Assembly (NCBI RefSeq): GCF_019457635.1
Contig: NZ_CP080412.1
Location: 1 to 64,000 of the forward strand
Origin: Shewanella mangrovisoli
GTDB taxonomy: Bacteria > Pseudomonadota > Gammaproteobacteria > Enterobacterales > Shewanellaceae
Direction of reading: 5' to 3'
DNA length: 64,000 bases
The notes beneath the pieces were generated by a model, which had not been told where the DNA came from, made no database searches, and saw nothing but the letters and a program-made list of their open reading frames with translations. Below, piece by piece: positions 30,709-44,644 of this stretch. Each line of letters starts with the position of its first letter. Position 1 is the stretch's first letter. The translations under genes were made by a program, and so were the position numbers.

Positions 30709-32538
30709 TTATTCCACCGTCACCGATTTAGCGAGGTTACGTGGTTGATCCACATCGGTGCCCTTAATTAAAGCAACGTGATACGAGAGCAACTGTAATG
30801 GGATAGTGTAAATCAGCGGCGCCATAAAGATATCGCAGTGTGGAACTGGGATAACCTTCATGGTTTCGTCAGATTCAAACTCAGCATCCACATCGGCGAA
30901 GACATACATTAAGCCGCCACGGGCACGCACTTCTTCAACGTTAGATTTCAGCTTTTCTAACAGTTCGTTGTTTGGTGCCACCACGATGACGGGCATGTCG
31001 GCATCAATCAACGCCAGTGGGCCATGTTTCAGCTCGCCAGAGGCATATGCCTCAGCATGGATGTAGGAGATTTCTTTAAGTTTTAGCGCACCTTCCATCG
31101 CAATCGGGTACTGATCGCCACGACCAAGGAATAAGGCATGGTGTTTGTCGGCAAAGTCTTCCGCCAATTCAGCAATCGCATCATCTAAACCTAGGGCTTG
31201 TTCCACTTTGGCGGGCATAGACTGTAGGCTTTGAGTGATCTCCGCCTGCATTTGCTCCGACATACCATTATGGCGACCGATCACCGCCGTCAGCATTAAT
31301 AAACCCGCTAATTGCACGGTAAAGGCTTTAGTTGAAGCAACGCCAATCTCAGCGCCCGCTTTCATCATGTACGCCATGTCAGACTCACGAACTAAGGAAG
31401 AGCCTGGAGCGTTACAGATAGTCAGCGTCGCCTTATAACCCATTTCTTTAGCGAGGCGCATCGCCGCCAGCGTATCGGCAGTCTCGCCCGATTGAGAAAT
31501 GGTCACCAACAGGCTGTTCGGGAATAAATGCGACTTACGGTAGCGGAATTCGGAGGCGATTTCGACATTACAAGAAACGCCGGCCCAATCCTCTAACCAA
31601 TAACGCGCCGCCATACCCGCATGGTAACTAGTACCACAGGCAATGATTTGCACGTGCTTGATATCTTTTAAAAACTCAGCAGCATTATCACCAAAAGCCG
31701 TGTCGAGCACTTGCTTGTTAGCGATGCGACCTTCGATAGTGCGTGTCAGCGCCAATGGCTGCTCATAAATCTCTTTGAGCATATAGTGGCGATATTCACC
31801 TTTGTCACCGGCATCGTGGGTGATTTCTGATTCTTTAACTTCGCGCTCAACTTTATTGCCATGCACATCGAAAATGCTCACGGTGCGACGAGTCACTTCA
31901 GCCACGTCACCTTCTTCTAAAAACGCGAAAGAACGGGTCACAGGCAATAGCGCCAGTTGATCAGACGCGACAAAGTTTTCACCTAAACCAAAACCAATCA
32001 CCAGTGGACTGCCTGAACGTGCCACAACCATGCGCTCGCTATCGCGGCGGTCAATCACCACAGTGCCATAAGCGCCTTCGAGTTGTTTCACCGTGGCTTG
32101 CACCGCTGCCAGTAAAGTGTCGTTAGATTTCAATTCATGGTGAACTAAGTGGCAAATCACTTCGGTGTCGGTATCTGAGCTAAAGTGATAACCCAACTCT
32201 TTAAGCATTTCGCGCAGTTTATGATGGTTTTCGATAATGCCATTGTGCACCACGGCAATATCGCCTTCAGATAAATGTGGGTGAGCATTGCGCTCGCTTG
32301 GCTCACCATGGGTCGCCCAACGAGTATGAGCAATCCCAGTGCCGCCCGCTAACGGGTCGGTTTCGAGTGCGGCAGAGAGCTCCTGCACTTTACCCACGCG
32401 GCGCGTGCGATTAAGTTCGCCATTGTGGATCACGGCAACACCTGCGGAGTCATATCCACGATATTCTAAACGACGTAAACCTTCGACCAGAATTTCGGCC
32501 ACATCCCTTTGCGCCACGGCGCCAACGATTCCGCACAT
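30709..32538 (-). CDS. glmS: Glutamine-fructose-6-phosphate aminotransferase
   Basis: Makes glucosamine-6-phosphate from fructose-6-phosphate and glutamine, the first step to UDP-GlcNAc. 609 residues as in E. coli. The N-terminal Cys nucleophile is in MCGIVGAV, the glutaminase domain runs to about 240, and two SIS isomerase domains follow ([44 protein letters not shown]). It ends with the conserved [13 protein letters not shown]. The neighbouring DeoR regulator is upstream in the same direction; glmU is 3.4 kb further upstream rather than adjacent. Confidence 0.98.
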   Translation of the reverse strand: MCGIVGAVAQRDVAEILVEGLRRLEYRGYDSAGVAVIHNGELNRTRRVGKVQELSAALETDPLAGGTGIAHTRWATHGEPSERNAHPHLSEGDIAVVHNGIIENHHKLREMLKELGYHFSSDTDTEVICHLVHHELKSNDTLLAAVQATVKQLEGAYGTVVIDRRDSERMVVARSGSPLVIGFGLGENFVASDQLALLPVTRSFAFLEEGDVAEVTRRTVSIFDVHGNKVEREVKESEITHDAGDKGEYRHYMLKEIYEQPLALTRTIEGRIANKQVLDTAFGDNAAEFLKDIKHVQIIACGTSYHAGMAARYWLEDWAGVSCNVEIASEFRYRKSHLFPNSLLVTISQSGETADTLAAMRLAKEMGYKATLTICNAPGSSLVRESDMAYMMKAGAEIGVASTKAFTVQLAGLLMLTAVIGRHNGMSEQMQAEITQSLQSMPAKVEQALGLDDAIAELAEDFADKHHALFLGRGDQYPIAMEGALKLKEISYIHAEAYASGELKHGPLALIDADMPVIVVAPNNELLEKLKSNVEEVRARGGLMYVFADVDAEFESDETMKVIPVPHCDIFMAPLIYTIPLQLLSYHVALIKGTDVDQPRNLAKSVTVE

Positions 32539-32612
32539 AGTTTTTACCTATAAAATGAAAATAAAAATGAAGTTGTTTGAGACATTTGCTTTGGCTTATC
32601 ACGGGCAAATGC

Positions 32613-33383
32613 CTAAGGCGAGTAGGGCGCTAAGATGACTTTCACGCCTTGCTCGGTAATTTGGTTAAGGGCGCTCTCTTCGATGCGAGCATCGGTGACT
32701 AGCACACTGATTTGCGACCAAGGTAGTTCTAAATTAGGGATCCGCTTACCAATTTTGTCCGAATCCACCATAACGATCACTTCGCGCGAAACCTCAGCCA
32801 TCACCTTGCTTAAACCTGTCAGCTCATTAAAGGTGGTGGTGCCGCGCGCTAAATCGATACCGTCGGCACCGATAAACAGTTGGTCGAAGTTATAGGAGCG
32901 TAATACTTGCTCGGCCACTTGCCCCTGGAACGACTCAGAATGGGGATCCCAGGTTCCGCCAGTCATCAATAGGGTCGGCTCATTTTCAAGCTCATGAATC
33001 GCATTAGCCAAATGCAAGGCATTGGTCATGACCACCAGCCCTCGCTTGTGGTTAAGTTCAGCAATCAAACCTGAAGTAGTGGTACCACTGTCGATGATGA
33101 TGCGATTATGATCTTTAATCAGCTGCGCAGCGGCTTTAGCGATGGATAACTTGTTAGGGGCAATCTTGGCAGAAAACTGTTGCGTCACTTCATCGGGAAT
33201 AGCCACAGCACCACCGTAGCGCCGTAACAACAGTCCGGTTTTTTCAAGTTCAGCCAAGTCTTTACGAATAGTCACTTCTGAGGTTTCGAAACGTAATGAC
33301 AACTCATCGACACTCACTTCACCCTGTTCATTCAGAATGCTGATAATACTGTGACGTCGTTGTTGTGTGTTTCGTTTATTCAT
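32613..33383 (-). CDS. DeoR-family transcriptional regulator upstream of glmS
   Basis: 256 residues. N-terminal winged helix (RRHSIISILNEQGEVSVDELSLRFETSEVTIRKDLAELE, about 9-48) and a C-terminal sugar-phosphate sensor domain (IIDSGTTTSGLIAEL, GADGIDLARGTTTFNELTGLSKVMAEVS). Such regulators respond to sugar phosphates. The gene ends 74 bases before glmS on the same strand, so control of glmS or amino-sugar metabolism is likely but inferred. The gap shows no terminator, so co-transcription is possible. Confidence 0.88.
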   Translation of the reverse strand: MNKRNTQQRRHSIISILNEQGEVSVDELSLRFETSEVTIRKDLAELEKTGLLLRRYGGAVAIPDEVTQQFSAKIAPNKLSIAKAAAQLIKDHNRIIIDSGTTTSGLIAELNHKRGLVVMTNALHLANAIHELENEPTLLMTGGTWDPHSESFQGQVAEQVLRSYNFDQLFIGADGIDLARGTTTFNELTGLSKVMAEVSREVIVMVDSDKIGKRIPNLELPWSQISVLVTDARIEESALNQITEQGVKVILAPYSP

Positions 33384-33586
33384 AAAACCTTTCAGTTAGC
33401 TTTCGATTCGAAAGCTACATTATAGAGAAACGAAACATTTTTGCTAGTATTCGAAAGGTGTTTTTAGCGTAAGAGTGATGTAATAGGTGAGCATTTAAAA
33501 TTAACCTAATGAAAAGCAATAAAAAAGCAGTTCACCTATCGATGAACTGCTTTGAGCGAGCTAAAACTTAAGCATAGAAAGTGAAG

Positions 33587-35695
33587 TTAGAACTTAGCTT
33601 CAAGTGCCACACTGAAGTTACGATCTTGGCCTAGGGTCACCATATTGTATTGGCCGCCATCGATATAATCGGTATCAAACAGGTTTCTCACGTTCGCGCG
33701 GATGCTTACATCTTTACCCATAATATCCATAGTGTAGGCAGCACCGATATCGAAACGGACATAACCGTCTTTACTGATAGTGTTATTCACATCGGCAAAA
33801 CGCTCACCTACGTAGATAGCACCGAAGTTCATTGCAAAGTTATCGGTCACTTCATAACGAGTCCAGATATTGGCCGACCATTCAGGGGCATCGATAGGCG
33901 TTTTACCTTCGCGCTCATCACCCGTTTGATACTCAGCATCGAGGTACATCATAGATGAAGTAACAAACCAGCTATCGCCTAGCTTACCTTGGGCACCGAC
34001 TTCAAAGCCGCGGTGTTTTTGCTCACCACCTTGGGTGGTGATTGAAGTGTATTTTCCATCTTCACTTCGTGGGTCACTTGCTGTCAGCACCTCATTGATA
34101 GAGATATTCTCAAGCGTGACATCAAATACCGCAGCCGTTAATAACAAGCTATCGTCAAACAGTTCCCACTTAGTCCCCACTTCATATTGAATGCCATATT
34201 CAGGTTTGAGGTTAGTGTCATGATTAACATTTAGAGGGTCGGTAATACCACCTTGCGGTGTAAAGCTCTTAGAGTAGTTAACGTATATGCTGCCATTGGT
34301 CATTGGTGAATAGATCACCCCAAATTTAGGCGATACGGCATAGCTATTTTCACCAAATCCATCTTTTTTCTGCTCGTCATAACGTACCCCAGCGAGCAAT
34401 TTCCATTGTTCGTTGATGGTCATTAAATCTTGCAGATAGAAACCGTAGTATTTGTATTCATTTGGAGTGCCTTTCTTACCTGTATGGTAATCAAGATCCG
34501 GTTGAATCACTGGCTGACCAGGAATAACGGTTTGCGCTGCGCCACGGGCAATTTGTTGCTGGTAGAAGTAATCGAGATAGTTAGCGCCAATCAGCAACTG
34601 ATGCTCCATACCCGCTAATGCAAACTCGCCTGTAAAATCGACATAGGCGGTTTTATGCTGCCAATCATCGTAACGATCGAATGGTCTAATGCTGTATCCC
34701 GAGGTGAATGGGTCTTCATTATATTGCGGCGCAGAATCGAAACGCTGGCGATTAAACTGTTGATCGTTATAACCCAGTTTAACTTTCCAATCGTCACTCA
34801 TATGCCAAGTTAAATCGGCACCTAAATTTGAAACCGTGTTATCGGTAAAGGCCCAAGGCGCATCCCAGATGGTTTTACGTTGACCAACAACATTGCCTTG
34901 TTTATCTAACCAACCGCCAGCATCGATACCGGTTTTATCTTGGGTATGGTCGTATTTCAACGACAATAACAGATCATCACTGATATCGAATTCTAGGTTC
35001 AAATAACCTAACCAACGATCACGCTCTTGGTTTTCATCGGTCGTTGAATATTCACGCCAGTATTTAGTGTCTTGTTTGACTAACACACCGCGGTAACGAA
35101 TGCTTTGAGCCTCGTTTAAGCTGCCACCAGCGTCTAACTGTGCGCGGGTAGAGCCGTAACCGTCGGTATCAAACCCTAAGTTGAGCATAGAATCATAGGT
35201 GGGCTTCTTGGTGACCATATTCACCAAACCGCCGGGGCCAGATTGGCCATACAACATACTCGAAGGACCTTTCAGCACTTCGACTTGCTGCAGGGTTTCA
35301 ATAGGTTGGACGTAATGGGACCATTGCTGGTGGCCGTTGATCAGATAACCGTTGCCTGAATCTAATTCAAAACCACGAATACTGAAGACTTGGCGGTTCC
35401 AACGGGTAGTTCCCGCTGTCACACTTGAATCGTTTACTAAGACTTCCGCAAGGTTAGTCGCTAATTGCTCATCGGTAACAAAGTCGGGGATAACATTCAC
35501 AGATTGTGGTGTATCCATTAAATCGATATCACCACGCATAGCACCAGATGCACTGCCGACTTTATAGTCGTTAAACGTACGGCCAGTTACATTAATGCGC
35601 TCAATATTTTCATCATTTGGCGCTTCGGCCATAACAGGCATCGCCATTAATGCAGACCCTACGGCCAAACCAACCACTGAATATTTAAATACCAT
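33587..35695 (-). CDS. TonB-dependent siderophore receptor
   Basis: Outer-membrane ferric-siderophore importer. 702 residues from ATG 35695, chosen because a GAGG box stands eight bases before it; GTG 35704 is also open. Signal peptide ends about VMAEA. The plug domain carries DTPQSVNVIPDF, QVFSIRGFELDSGNGYLING, VEVLKGPSSMLYGQSGPGGLVNMVTKKP; the barrel has YYGFYLQDLMTINEQWKLLAGVRYDEQ and ends with the typical C-terminal Phe (NFSVALEAKF). It is of the FoxA/FhuA/FpvA-like group; substrate not predictable. A Fur-like box is upstream. Confidence 0.93.
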   Translation of the reverse strand: MVFKYSVVGLAVGSALMAMPVMAEAPNDENIERINVTGRTFNDYKVGSASGAMRGDIDLMDTPQSVNVIPDFVTDEQLATNLAEVLVNDSSVTAGTTRWNRQVFSIRGFELDSGNGYLINGHQQWSHYVQPIETLQQVEVLKGPSSMLYGQSGPGGLVNMVTKKPTYDSMLNLGFDTDGYGSTRAQLDAGGSLNEAQSIRYRGVLVKQDTKYWREYSTTDENQERDRWLGYLNLEFDISDDLLLSLKYDHTQDKTGIDAGGWLDKQGNVVGQRKTIWDAPWAFTDNTVSNLGADLTWHMSDDWKVKLGYNDQQFNRQRFDSAPQYNEDPFTSGYSIRPFDRYDDWQHKTAYVDFTGEFALAGMEHQLLIGANYLDYFYQQQIARGAAQTVIPGQPVIQPDLDYHTGKKGTPNEYKYYGFYLQDLMTINEQWKLLAGVRYDEQKKDGFGENSYAVSPKFGVIYSPMTNGSIYVNYSKSFTPQGGITDPLNVNHDTNLKPEYGIQYEVGTKWELFDDSLLLTAAVFDVTLENISINEVLTASDPRSEDGKYTSITTQGGEQKHRGFEVGAQGKLGDSWFVTSSMMYLDAEYQTGDEREGKTPIDAPEWSANIWTRYEVTDNFAMNFGAIYVGERFADVNNTISKDGYVRFDIGAAYTMDIMGKDVSIRANVRNLFDTDYIDGGQYNMVTLGQDRNFSVALEAKF

Positions 35696-35742
35696 TGCCA
35701 ACACCTCAAGTAGACCTTTCGTCTTAGAATCGCAGGCAATAT

Positions 35743-35763
35743 AAATAAGAATTGTTTTTATTT
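35743..35763. promoter_or_regulatory. Fur-like box upstream of TonB receptor
   Basis: Core TAAGAATTGTTTTTA inside AT-rich dyad sequence, about 50 bases upstream of the receptor start. It is a weaker match than the 30366 site but sits at an iron-uptake gene where Fur control is expected. Confidence 0.55.
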
Positions 35764-35909
35764 AATCATCTTTACACGAATTTACAATTCAGCGTGACTT
35801 AGATCAACTTTCAATAAAAACAACAAATTAGCCATAACACCACAGTCTTAATTCAACATTAATTTAGCTAATTTTTGTTTAGTGAGGATTTTTAGCTTTG
35901 ACAAAAAAC

Positions 35910-35934
35910 ATAAAGCGGCAATAAGCCGCTTTAT
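35910..35934 (-). terminator. glmU terminator
   Basis: ATAAAGCGGC, loop AATA, GCCGCTTTAT, with a T-rich minus-strand tail (TTTTTTGTC), 20 bases beyond the glmU stop. Confidence 0.8.
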
Positions 35935-35954
35935 ATTGACTGAGTACAGTGCCG

Positions 35955-37319
35955 TTATTTCTTAATCTTTACCGGACGTTGCCAGCCAGTCAGATGTTTT
36001 TGCTTAACACGGGTGATCACCAGCTCATCCTCCCCCACATCACGGGTAATTGTTGACCCTGCACCGAGCGTCGCGCCTTTACCAATGGTCACTGGCGCCA
36101 CCAGCTGAGTATCACTTCCCACAAACACATTGTCTTCGATTACGGTTAAGTGTTTATTGGCACCATCGTAATTACAGGTAATAGTACCCGCACCAATATT
36201 CACGCCCGCACCAATTTGCGCATCGCCTAAATAGGCTAAATGGCCCGCCTTAGAACCCACACCTAAAACGGCTTTTTTCATCTCAACAAAGTTGCCGATA
36301 TGGGCATCTTGCATTAGCTCAGCACCTGTGCGTAAACGGGCAAAAGGCCCCGCACTGGCCGCAACGCCCAGCTTAGCGCCTTCGATAATAGAGTAAGGTT
36401 TGATCTCGGCATTATCGGCAATTTCACAATCGATAAGAATTGCGCCAGCGCCGATGCTAACGTTATTGCCAATCACCACTTTGCCTTCGAAAATCACGTT
36501 CACATCGACCATCACATCCATACCGACCGTCACTTCACCACGGATATCGATACGGCTTGGGTCACGTAGGTTTGCGCCAGCAATCATCAGCTTTTCGGCT
36601 TCGCGGGCCTGATAGGCGCGCTCAAGTTGTGCAAGCTGCACGCGGTTATTAGCACCTTCCACTTCAATAGCAGACTGTGGCTGAGCGGTATTAATCTCAA
36701 CCCCGTCGGCGTGGGCCATGGCGATAATATCGGTCAGGTAGTATTCCCCCTGAGCATTGTTATTCGATAAGCGACCAAGCCAGGTTTTTAACGCCTTGCC
36801 CGGCACCGCCATAATGCCAGTGTTGATTTCATTGATGGCTAACTGCTCAGCATTGGCATCCTTTTGCTCGACGATGCCGACAACCTTGCCGTGCTCACGC
36901 ACGATGCGGCCATAGCCAGTTGGATTGGTTAGATTGACGGTTAAAATTGCCACGCCATTATCGGGACGCGCAGCAAGCAAAGCTTCAAGCGTAGAGGCTT
37001 GGATCAAGGGAACATCACCGTAAAGGATCAGCACAGTGTCATTATCATCAATATTGGGAATCGCCTGAGCGACCGCATGGCCAGTGCCTAACTGCTCGGC
37101 TTGCAACATCCAATTGAGTTGCTGCTCACCCAAAGCCGATTTTAGTTTGTCGGCGCCATAGCCGTACACCAATTGAATGGCATTGCTGCCGATACTGTGG
37201 GCGGTATCGATAACATGCTGCACCATGCTCTTGTGGGCGATAGGATGTAATACCTTGGGAAGATCCGAGCGCATGCGAGTTCCTTTTCCTGCCGCTAAGA
37301 TCACTACATTTAATGCCAT
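35955..37319 (-). CDS. glmU: Bifunctional UDP-GlcNAc pyrophosphorylase / GlcN-1-P acetyltransferase
   Basis: Performs the last two steps to UDP-GlcNAc for peptidoglycan and LPS. 454 residues from ATG 37319 ([16 protein letters not shown]), chosen for its AAGGA box; an upstream start at 37340 adds seven residues the family lacks. N-terminal uridylyltransferase ([26 protein letters not shown]), then left-handed beta-helix hexapeptide repeats with the acetyltransferase site ([39 protein letters not shown]). Placed downstream of the atp operon, as in many gamma-proteobacteria. Confidence 0.97.
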   Translation of the reverse strand: MALNVVILAAGKGTRMRSDLPKVLHPIAHKSMVQHVIDTAHSIGSNAIQLVYGYGADKLKSALGEQQLNWMLQAEQLGTGHAVAQAIPNIDDNDTVLILYGDVPLIQASTLEALLAARPDNGVAILTVNLTNPTGYGRIVREHGKVVGIVEQKDANAEQLAINEINTGIMAVPGKALKTWLGRLSNNNAQGEYYLTDIIAMAHADGVEINTAQPQSAIEVEGANNRVQLAQLERAYQAREAEKLMIAGANLRDPSRIDIRGEVTVGMDVMVDVNVIFEGKVVIGNNVSIGAGAILIDCEIADNAEIKPYSIIEGAKLGVAASAGPFARLRTGAELMQDAHIGNFVEMKKAVLGVGSKAGHLAYLGDAQIGAGVNIGAGTITCNYDGANKHLTVIEDNVFVGSDTQLVAPVTIGKGATLGAGSTITRDVGEDELVITRVKQKHLTGWQRPVKIKK

Positions 37320-37439
37320 TGCCATATCCTTGATTAACATCCCAAAGGGATAAACTGAGCTCGATTTAATGGCGCAATTTTAACGGAAAGGCATAGCAAA
37401 GCGAAAGGCTGATATCAAAACGCAGCGAAAAACCAACAA

Positions 37440-37473
37440 AAAAGGCGGGTATCTTTCGATAACCGCCTTTTAT
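37440..37473 (-). terminator. atp operon terminator
   Basis: AAAGGCGGGTATC, loop TTTC, GATAACCGCCTTT, followed on the minus strand by T-rich sequence. It ends the atp operon after atpC. Confidence 0.8.
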
Positions 37474-37488
37474 CACAAACAATAACCT

Positions 37489-37917
37489 TTATCTGGCAAT
37501 GTTTTTCTTGATGGTTTCAACAACACGTAATTGAGCCATTGCTTTCGCTAACTCAACCATAGCGGCGTCATAATTGAAGTCCGCACCCGCAGTCGCCATA
37601 TGGGCTTCTGCACGACGCTTGGCTTCTAATGCTGCCTGCTCATCAATATCTTTGGCACGCATAACCACATCAGCCAACACAGAAACAGAAGAAGGTTGTA
37701 CTTCCAGTAAACCACCAGAAAGATAAAACACTTCTTCGCTGCCGTCTTGTTTGACGATGCGCGCCATGCCAGGTTTGATATAGCTTAACAGTGGAGCGTG
37801 GCCATGCATGATGCCCAACTCACCTTCAGAACCGGTCACTTGTAGGCTAGCTACGCGACCTGAGAAGATGCTGCTCTCTGCGCTTACTATATCAAGCTGT
37901 ACTGTCATGGCTGCCAT
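37489..37917 (-). CDS. atpC: ATP synthase epsilon subunit
   Basis: Rotor-stalk subunit that couples and inhibits F1. 142 residues: beta-sandwich domain with [22 protein letters not shown] and a C-terminal helical hairpin ([14 protein letters not shown]...[13 protein letters not shown]). Start ATG 37917 follows AAGGAGAACGGG. Last gene of the operon, 36 bases after atpD. Confidence 0.97.
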   Translation of the reverse strand: MAAMTVQLDIVSAESSIFSGRVASLQVTGSEGELGIMHGHAPLLSYIKPGMARIVKQDGSEEVFYLSGGLLEVQPSSVSVLADVVMRAKDIDEQAALEAKRRAEAHMATAGADFNYDAAMVELAKAMAQLRVVETIKKNIAR

Positions 37918-37953
37918 CCCGTTCTCCTTAAAAAACTAAGTATGACTACTTAG

Positions 37954-39375
<1,422 letters not shown>

Positions 39376-39380
39376 CTAAC

Positions 39381-40241
39381 CTAAACCGCAGAGGCACCAG
39401 AAACAATTTCCGACAGTTCCTGCGTAATCGCAGCCTGACGAGCCTTGTTATAGACCAATTGCAAATCGTCAATCAGTGTACCCGCGTTGTCTGTTGCCGC
39501 CTTCATCGCCACCATACGGGCAGCCTGTTCAGAAGCAATGTTTTCAACAACACCTTGGTAAACCTGAGATTCTACATAACGAACCAATAAGGTATCCAAA
39601 AGGGCTTTTGGATCTGGCTCGTAGATGTAGTCCCAACGATGAGCAACCTCATCATCTTCCGATTTAGGCAAAGGTAGCAGCTGCTCGATCACAGGAGTCT
39701 GCGTCATAGTGTTTACAAACTTGTTGAACACTACGTACAGACGATCCAGTTTGCCTTCGTTGTAAGCATCTAGCATTACACGTACTGTCCCGATCAGGTC
39801 AGCGAGCTTTGGCGCATCGCCTAAACCTGAAGCATGGGCAGATACTTGACCGCCAAAGCTTTTGAAAAACTGAACACTACGAGCACCGATTGGGCAGAAT
39901 TCAAATTCTGCACCTTGCTCTTTCCAGCTTTTCACGTCTGAAACAACCTTTTTAAAGAGGTTGACGTTCAAACCACCACAAAGGCCACGGTCGGTTGCTA
40001 CAACAATGTAACCAACCCGCTTGGCCTCTCTCACCTCTAAGTAGGGGTGTTTATACTCGAGAGAACCTTGCGCTACGTGACCGATCACCTTACGCATGCT
40101 TTCCGCGTATGGACGGCTTGCAGCCATGCGTTCCTGCGCTCTGCGCATTTTGCTGGCTGCCACCATTTCCATGGCGGACGTGATCTTCTGAGTGTTTTTC
40201 ACACTCGCGATCTTGGTTTTAATCTCTTTAGCGCCGGCCAT
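39381..40241 (-). CDS. atpG: ATP synthase gamma subunit
   Basis: Central rotor shaft of F1. 286 residues: N-terminal [36 protein letters not shown] and C-terminal [43 protein letters not shown], the two helices that form the coiled coil. Lies 50 bases after atpA. Confidence 0.98.
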   Translation of the reverse strand: MAGAKEIKTKIASVKNTQKITSAMEMVAASKMRRAQERMAASRPYAESMRKVIGHVAQGSLEYKHPYLEVREAKRVGYIVVATDRGLCGGLNVNLFKKVVSDVKSWKEQGAEFEFCPIGARSVQFFKSFGGQVSAHASGLGDAPKLADLIGTVRVMLDAYNEGKLDRLYVVFNKFVNTMTQTPVIEQLLPLPKSEDDEVAHRWDYIYEPDPKALLDTLLVRYVESQVYQGVVENIASEQAARMVAMKAATDNAGTLIDDLQLVYNKARQAAITQELSEIVSGASAV

Positions 40242-40291
40242 CTCTACTCTCCAATCTGGACCTGAGGTGCCTTAAGACACCTCTATCATTG

Positions 40292-41833
40292 TTACCAGGT
40301 TTGGGTTGCTACGAACTTGTCGAGGCCAGCTTTTAATTCAGCTTCGATATCGGCGTTATAATCGCCAGTCTCGTTGATAAGCTTGATTAAAGCAGCATGC
40401 TCGCTGTTCATGTACGAGAGCAGAGCGGCTTCGAAATCACCAACTTTTTTCAGCTCAACGCCCTTCAGGTAACCTTTTTCAGCTGCGAAAATTGACACAG
40501 CTTGAGCGGCTACGCTCATAGGAGCATATTGTTTTTGCTTCATCAGTTCGGTAACACGCACACCATGCTCAAGTTGAGCACGAGTTGCATCGTCTAAGTC
40601 AGATGCAAACTGTGAGAACGCAGCAAGTTCACGATACTGTGCAAGAGCGGTACGAATACCACCAGACAGTTTCTTGATGATCTTAGTCTGAGCCGCACCA
40701 CCAACACGAGAAACAGAAATACCTGGGTTAACCGCTGGACGTAAGCCAGAGTTAAACAGATCGGTCTCAAGGAAGATCTGACCGTCAGTAATAGAAATTA
40801 CGTTAGTCGGTACGAATGCAGATACGTCACCCGCCTGAGTTTCAATAATAGGCAGCGCGGTTAAAGAACCGGTTTGACCTGTTACAGCACCCTTAGTGAA
40901 CTTCTCTACATATTCTTCGTTTACGCGTGAAGCACGCTCTAATAAACGAGAGTGTAGATAGAATACGTCACCAGGATAAGCTTCACGGCCTGGTGGACGC
41001 TTCAGCAGTAACGAGATCTGACGGTAAGCAACAGCTTGCTTAGACAGGTCATCGTATACGATCAGAGCATCTTCACCGCGGTCGCGGAAGTATTCACCCA
41101 TAGCACAACCAGAGTATGGTGCTAAGTATTGCAGTGCTGCAGCTTCAGAAGCTGTTGCTACTACAACGATAGTGTTAGCTAATGCACCGTGCTCTTCTAG
41201 CTTGCGTACTACGTTAGCGATAGTAGAAGCCTTTTGGCCTACTGCTACGTACACACATTTGATGCCAGAATCGCGCTGGTTGATGATTGCGTCGATCGCC
41301 ATCGCTGTTTTACCAGTTTGACGGTCGCCAATGATCAATTCACGTTGGCCACGACCGATTGGGATCATAGCGTCAACGGCTTTATAACCAGTTTGAACTG
41401 GTTGATCTACTGACTTACGCTCGATAACACCTGGTGCGATCACTTCAACAGGAGAGAAACCATCGTTATCGATAGCGCCTTTTCCGTCAATTGGCTCACC
41501 CAGAGTGTTAACTACACGGCCTAACAGGCCGCGACCGACTGGAACTTCCAGAATACGGCCAGTAGTTTTAACTTTTACGCCCTCTGCTAAATCAGCATAA
41601 GGACCCATTACTACGGCACCGACAGAATCACGTTCAAGGTTCAACGCGATTGCAAAACGGCTACCAGGCAGTTCGATCATTTCACCTTGCATCACATCGG
41701 CCAGGCCGTGGATGCGGATAATGCCGTCACTTACCGCAACGATAGTACCTTCGTTACGAGATTCGCTAACGACTTCGAACTGCTCGATCCGCTGCTTAAT
41801 CAGATCGCTGATTTCAGTGGAATTCAGTTGCAT
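40292..41833 (-). CDS. atpA: ATP synthase alpha subunit
   Basis: Non-catalytic nucleotide-binding F1 subunit. 513 residues from ATG 41833 ([16 protein letters not shown]), with a GGGAGT box; a TTG six bases earlier is less likely. Walker [10 protein letters not shown], the signature [17 protein letters not shown] and the arginine finger in SVSRVG are visible. 14 bases after atpH. Confidence 0.98.
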   Translation of the reverse strand: MQLNSTEISDLIKQRIEQFEVVSESRNEGTIVAVSDGIIRIHGLADVMQGEMIELPGSRFAIALNLERDSVGAVVMGPYADLAEGVKVKTTGRILEVPVGRGLLGRVVNTLGEPIDGKGAIDNDGFSPVEVIAPGVIERKSVDQPVQTGYKAVDAMIPIGRGQRELIIGDRQTGKTAMAIDAIINQRDSGIKCVYVAVGQKASTIANVVRKLEEHGALANTIVVVATASEAAALQYLAPYSGCAMGEYFRDRGEDALIVYDDLSKQAVAYRQISLLLKRPPGREAYPGDVFYLHSRLLERASRVNEEYVEKFTKGAVTGQTGSLTALPIIETQAGDVSAFVPTNVISITDGQIFLETDLFNSGLRPAVNPGISVSRVGGAAQTKIIKKLSGGIRTALAQYRELAAFSQFASDLDDATRAQLEHGVRVTELMKQKQYAPMSVAAQAVSIFAAEKGYLKGVELKKVGDFEAALLSYMNSEHAALIKLINETGDYNADIEAELKAGLDKFVATQTW

Positions 41834-41847
41834 GCTCAAACTCCCAA

Positions 41848-42381
41848 TTACGACTGCAGCTTTTCAGACAGACGCGATAACTTACCGCGGACAGAGCCAT
41901 CAATGACTAAGTCACCTGCCTTAATAATTACACCGGCGATGAGCGCGGCGTCAGTGCTGCAATTCAGCTTAACTTTGCGTGCGAGACGTTTCTCTAAAGA
42001 ATTACTGATCTGCTGCTGTTGTTCAGAGCTGAGCTCAGCTGCAGAAACCACATCGGCTTCCACTTCTTTTGCCCACTCATTACGGTATTGAGCAAAAAGC
42101 TCAGATACAGCAGGTAGTACCTTTAAGCGACCGTTTTCAGCCATTACCTTTATCAAGTTCTGACCTTGCTCATTGATTTGCTCACCACACACACTAATAA
42201 AGAGTGCAGCAAGTTTAGTACTGGCTAAAGAACCAGTTAGCAGTGGCTGCATGGTTTCGTTTTCACTAACCAGTGCGGCGAACGTAAGCATTTCTGCCCA
42301 GGTATCCACTGCATTGTGTTCAACAGCAACGTCAAAAGCTGCCTTTGCGTAAGGGCGAGCGATGGTGGTTAATTCAGCCAT
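41848..42381 (-). CDS. atpH: ATP synthase delta subunit
   Basis: Peripheral-stalk subunit linking F1 to b subunits. 177 residues, six-helix N-terminal domain beginning [22 protein letters not shown], and the C-terminal family signature [25 protein letters not shown]. 16 bases after atpF. Confidence 0.97.
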   Translation of the reverse strand: MAELTTIARPYAKAAFDVAVEHNAVDTWAEMLTFAALVSENETMQPLLTGSLASTKLAALFISVCGEQINEQGQNLIKVMAENGRLKVLPAVSELFAQYRNEWAKEVEADVVSAAELSSEQQQQISNSLEKRLARKVKLNCSTDAALIAGVIIKAGDLVIDGSVRGKLSRLSEKLQS

Positions 42382-42397
42382 AACTCAAACTCCCTTA

Positions 42398-42868
42398 TCA
42401 AATTTCAGCGACTAGTTTATTAACTATGTCACTGTGGGCGGCTGGATCAATAGAACGCTCAAGGATCTTCTCAGCACCCATGATGGCAAGAGTAGCAACC
42501 TGCTTACGCAGATCCTCTTTCACGCGATTACGTTCAGCTTCAATTTCTGCTTTACCCTGAGCGATGATTTTTGCACGCTCAGCGTCTGCTTCGGCTTTAG
42601 CTTCTTCAACTATTTGAGCTTTACGCTTGTTAGCTTGCTCAATAATTTCGTTAGCAGTCACCTTGGCTTCTTTTAGTTGGTCAGTCGCTTTCGCTTGAGC
42701 CAACTCTAGGTCTTTTACCGCACGATCAGCATCAGCTAGACCGTCAGCAATCCTTTTTTGGCGCGCTTCGATGGCATTCATCAAAGGGGGCCATACAAAC
42801 TTCATGCAGAACCACACGAAGATGATAAAGGCGACCGTCTGACCGATTAGGGTAGCGTTGAAATTCAC
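42398..42868 (-). CDS. atpF: ATP synthase b subunit
   Basis: Peripheral-stalk subunit. 156 residues: membrane helix ([26 protein letters not shown]) then a long right-handed coiled coil rich in Lys, Glu and Ala. Identical in length to E. coli b. Confidence 0.97.
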   Translation of the reverse strand: MNFNATLIGQTVAFIIFVWFCMKFVWPPLMNAIEARQKRIADGLADADRAVKDLELAQAKATDQLKEAKVTANEIIEQANKRKAQIVEEAKAEADAERAKIIAQGKAEIEAERNRVKEDLRKQVATLAIMGAEKILERSIDPAAHSDIVNKLVAEI

Positions 42869-42906
42869 AACAGCCTCCTATTTAGAGTTAAGACAGAAGC
42901 GTTTTC

Positions 42907-43173
<267 letters not shown>

Positions 43174-43228
43174 CTAAAATCTAAATCTAATTAGTTGATG
43201 ATTTAGTTTAAAATTTCTTCAGCAATCC

Positions 43229-44026
<798 letters not shown>

Positions 44027-44035
44027 TCATCCCAC

Positions 44036-44419
44036 TTAACTTTGCTTGAAGTATAAAGGAGCTGTCCAATGCACTATTAACGTCAGCACATAACAAACAA
44101 AAAGCGGCAAAAATGCCACCTCAAGCTTGCTAAACACCAATGAAAACATTGCGATGGTTAACAGCAACTTTACCGCTTCCCCCCAGTAAAAAGTTTTAAT
44201 CACTTTTGCTGCTGAACTTGCTCCCGTATGAGAGAAAGCGAGGGTCGCGAATACAAAATTAGGGAGCACAGCAATTGAACCACCTGCTAACGCAGAATAG
44301 CCAAACTGAACTCCCCACACGACGAAAAAGAGAATTGAAGCACCCCCAGCCACCGCCGCCTGCATCATCACCAATTTATAGGCTGACCACCGGCCACGAC
44401 GCGCTAAAACCTTACTCAA
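44036..44419 (-). CDS. atpI: ATP synthase assembly protein AtpI
   Basis: Accessory membrane protein aiding c-ring assembly. 127 residues from TTG 44419 (MSKVLARRGRWSAYKL), placed by a GGAGAGGA box; the frame is open to 44491 but those codons do not resemble the family. Four hydrophobic helices. First gene of the atp operon; the 225-base gap to parB must hold the operon promoter, though no clear -35/-10 pair was seen. Confidence 0.88.
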   Translation of the reverse strand: MSKVLARRGRWSAYKLVMMQAAVAGGASILFFVVWGVQFGYSALAGGSIAVLPNFVFATLAFSHTGASSAAKVIKTFYWGEAVKLLLTIAMFSLVFSKLEVAFLPLFVCYVLTLIVHWTAPLYFKQS

Positions 44420-44644
44420 CTCATCCTCTCCGCATTCATACTTTTTGTTTCGATGACCGGATGACAAATATCCGTATTTTTGTCGATGCACAAAAAGCTT
44501 GCGAAAGTATACCTTTTCACGCCTTCATTGCAACTTTGAGATAAGGAAAAACAGCACTTTTAACGTGATATAGCGCCAAAACAGTCAAAATCCAAAATTA
44601 ACATATGTCACAAATTTACATTAAAAACTGTTAATCTACAGACA

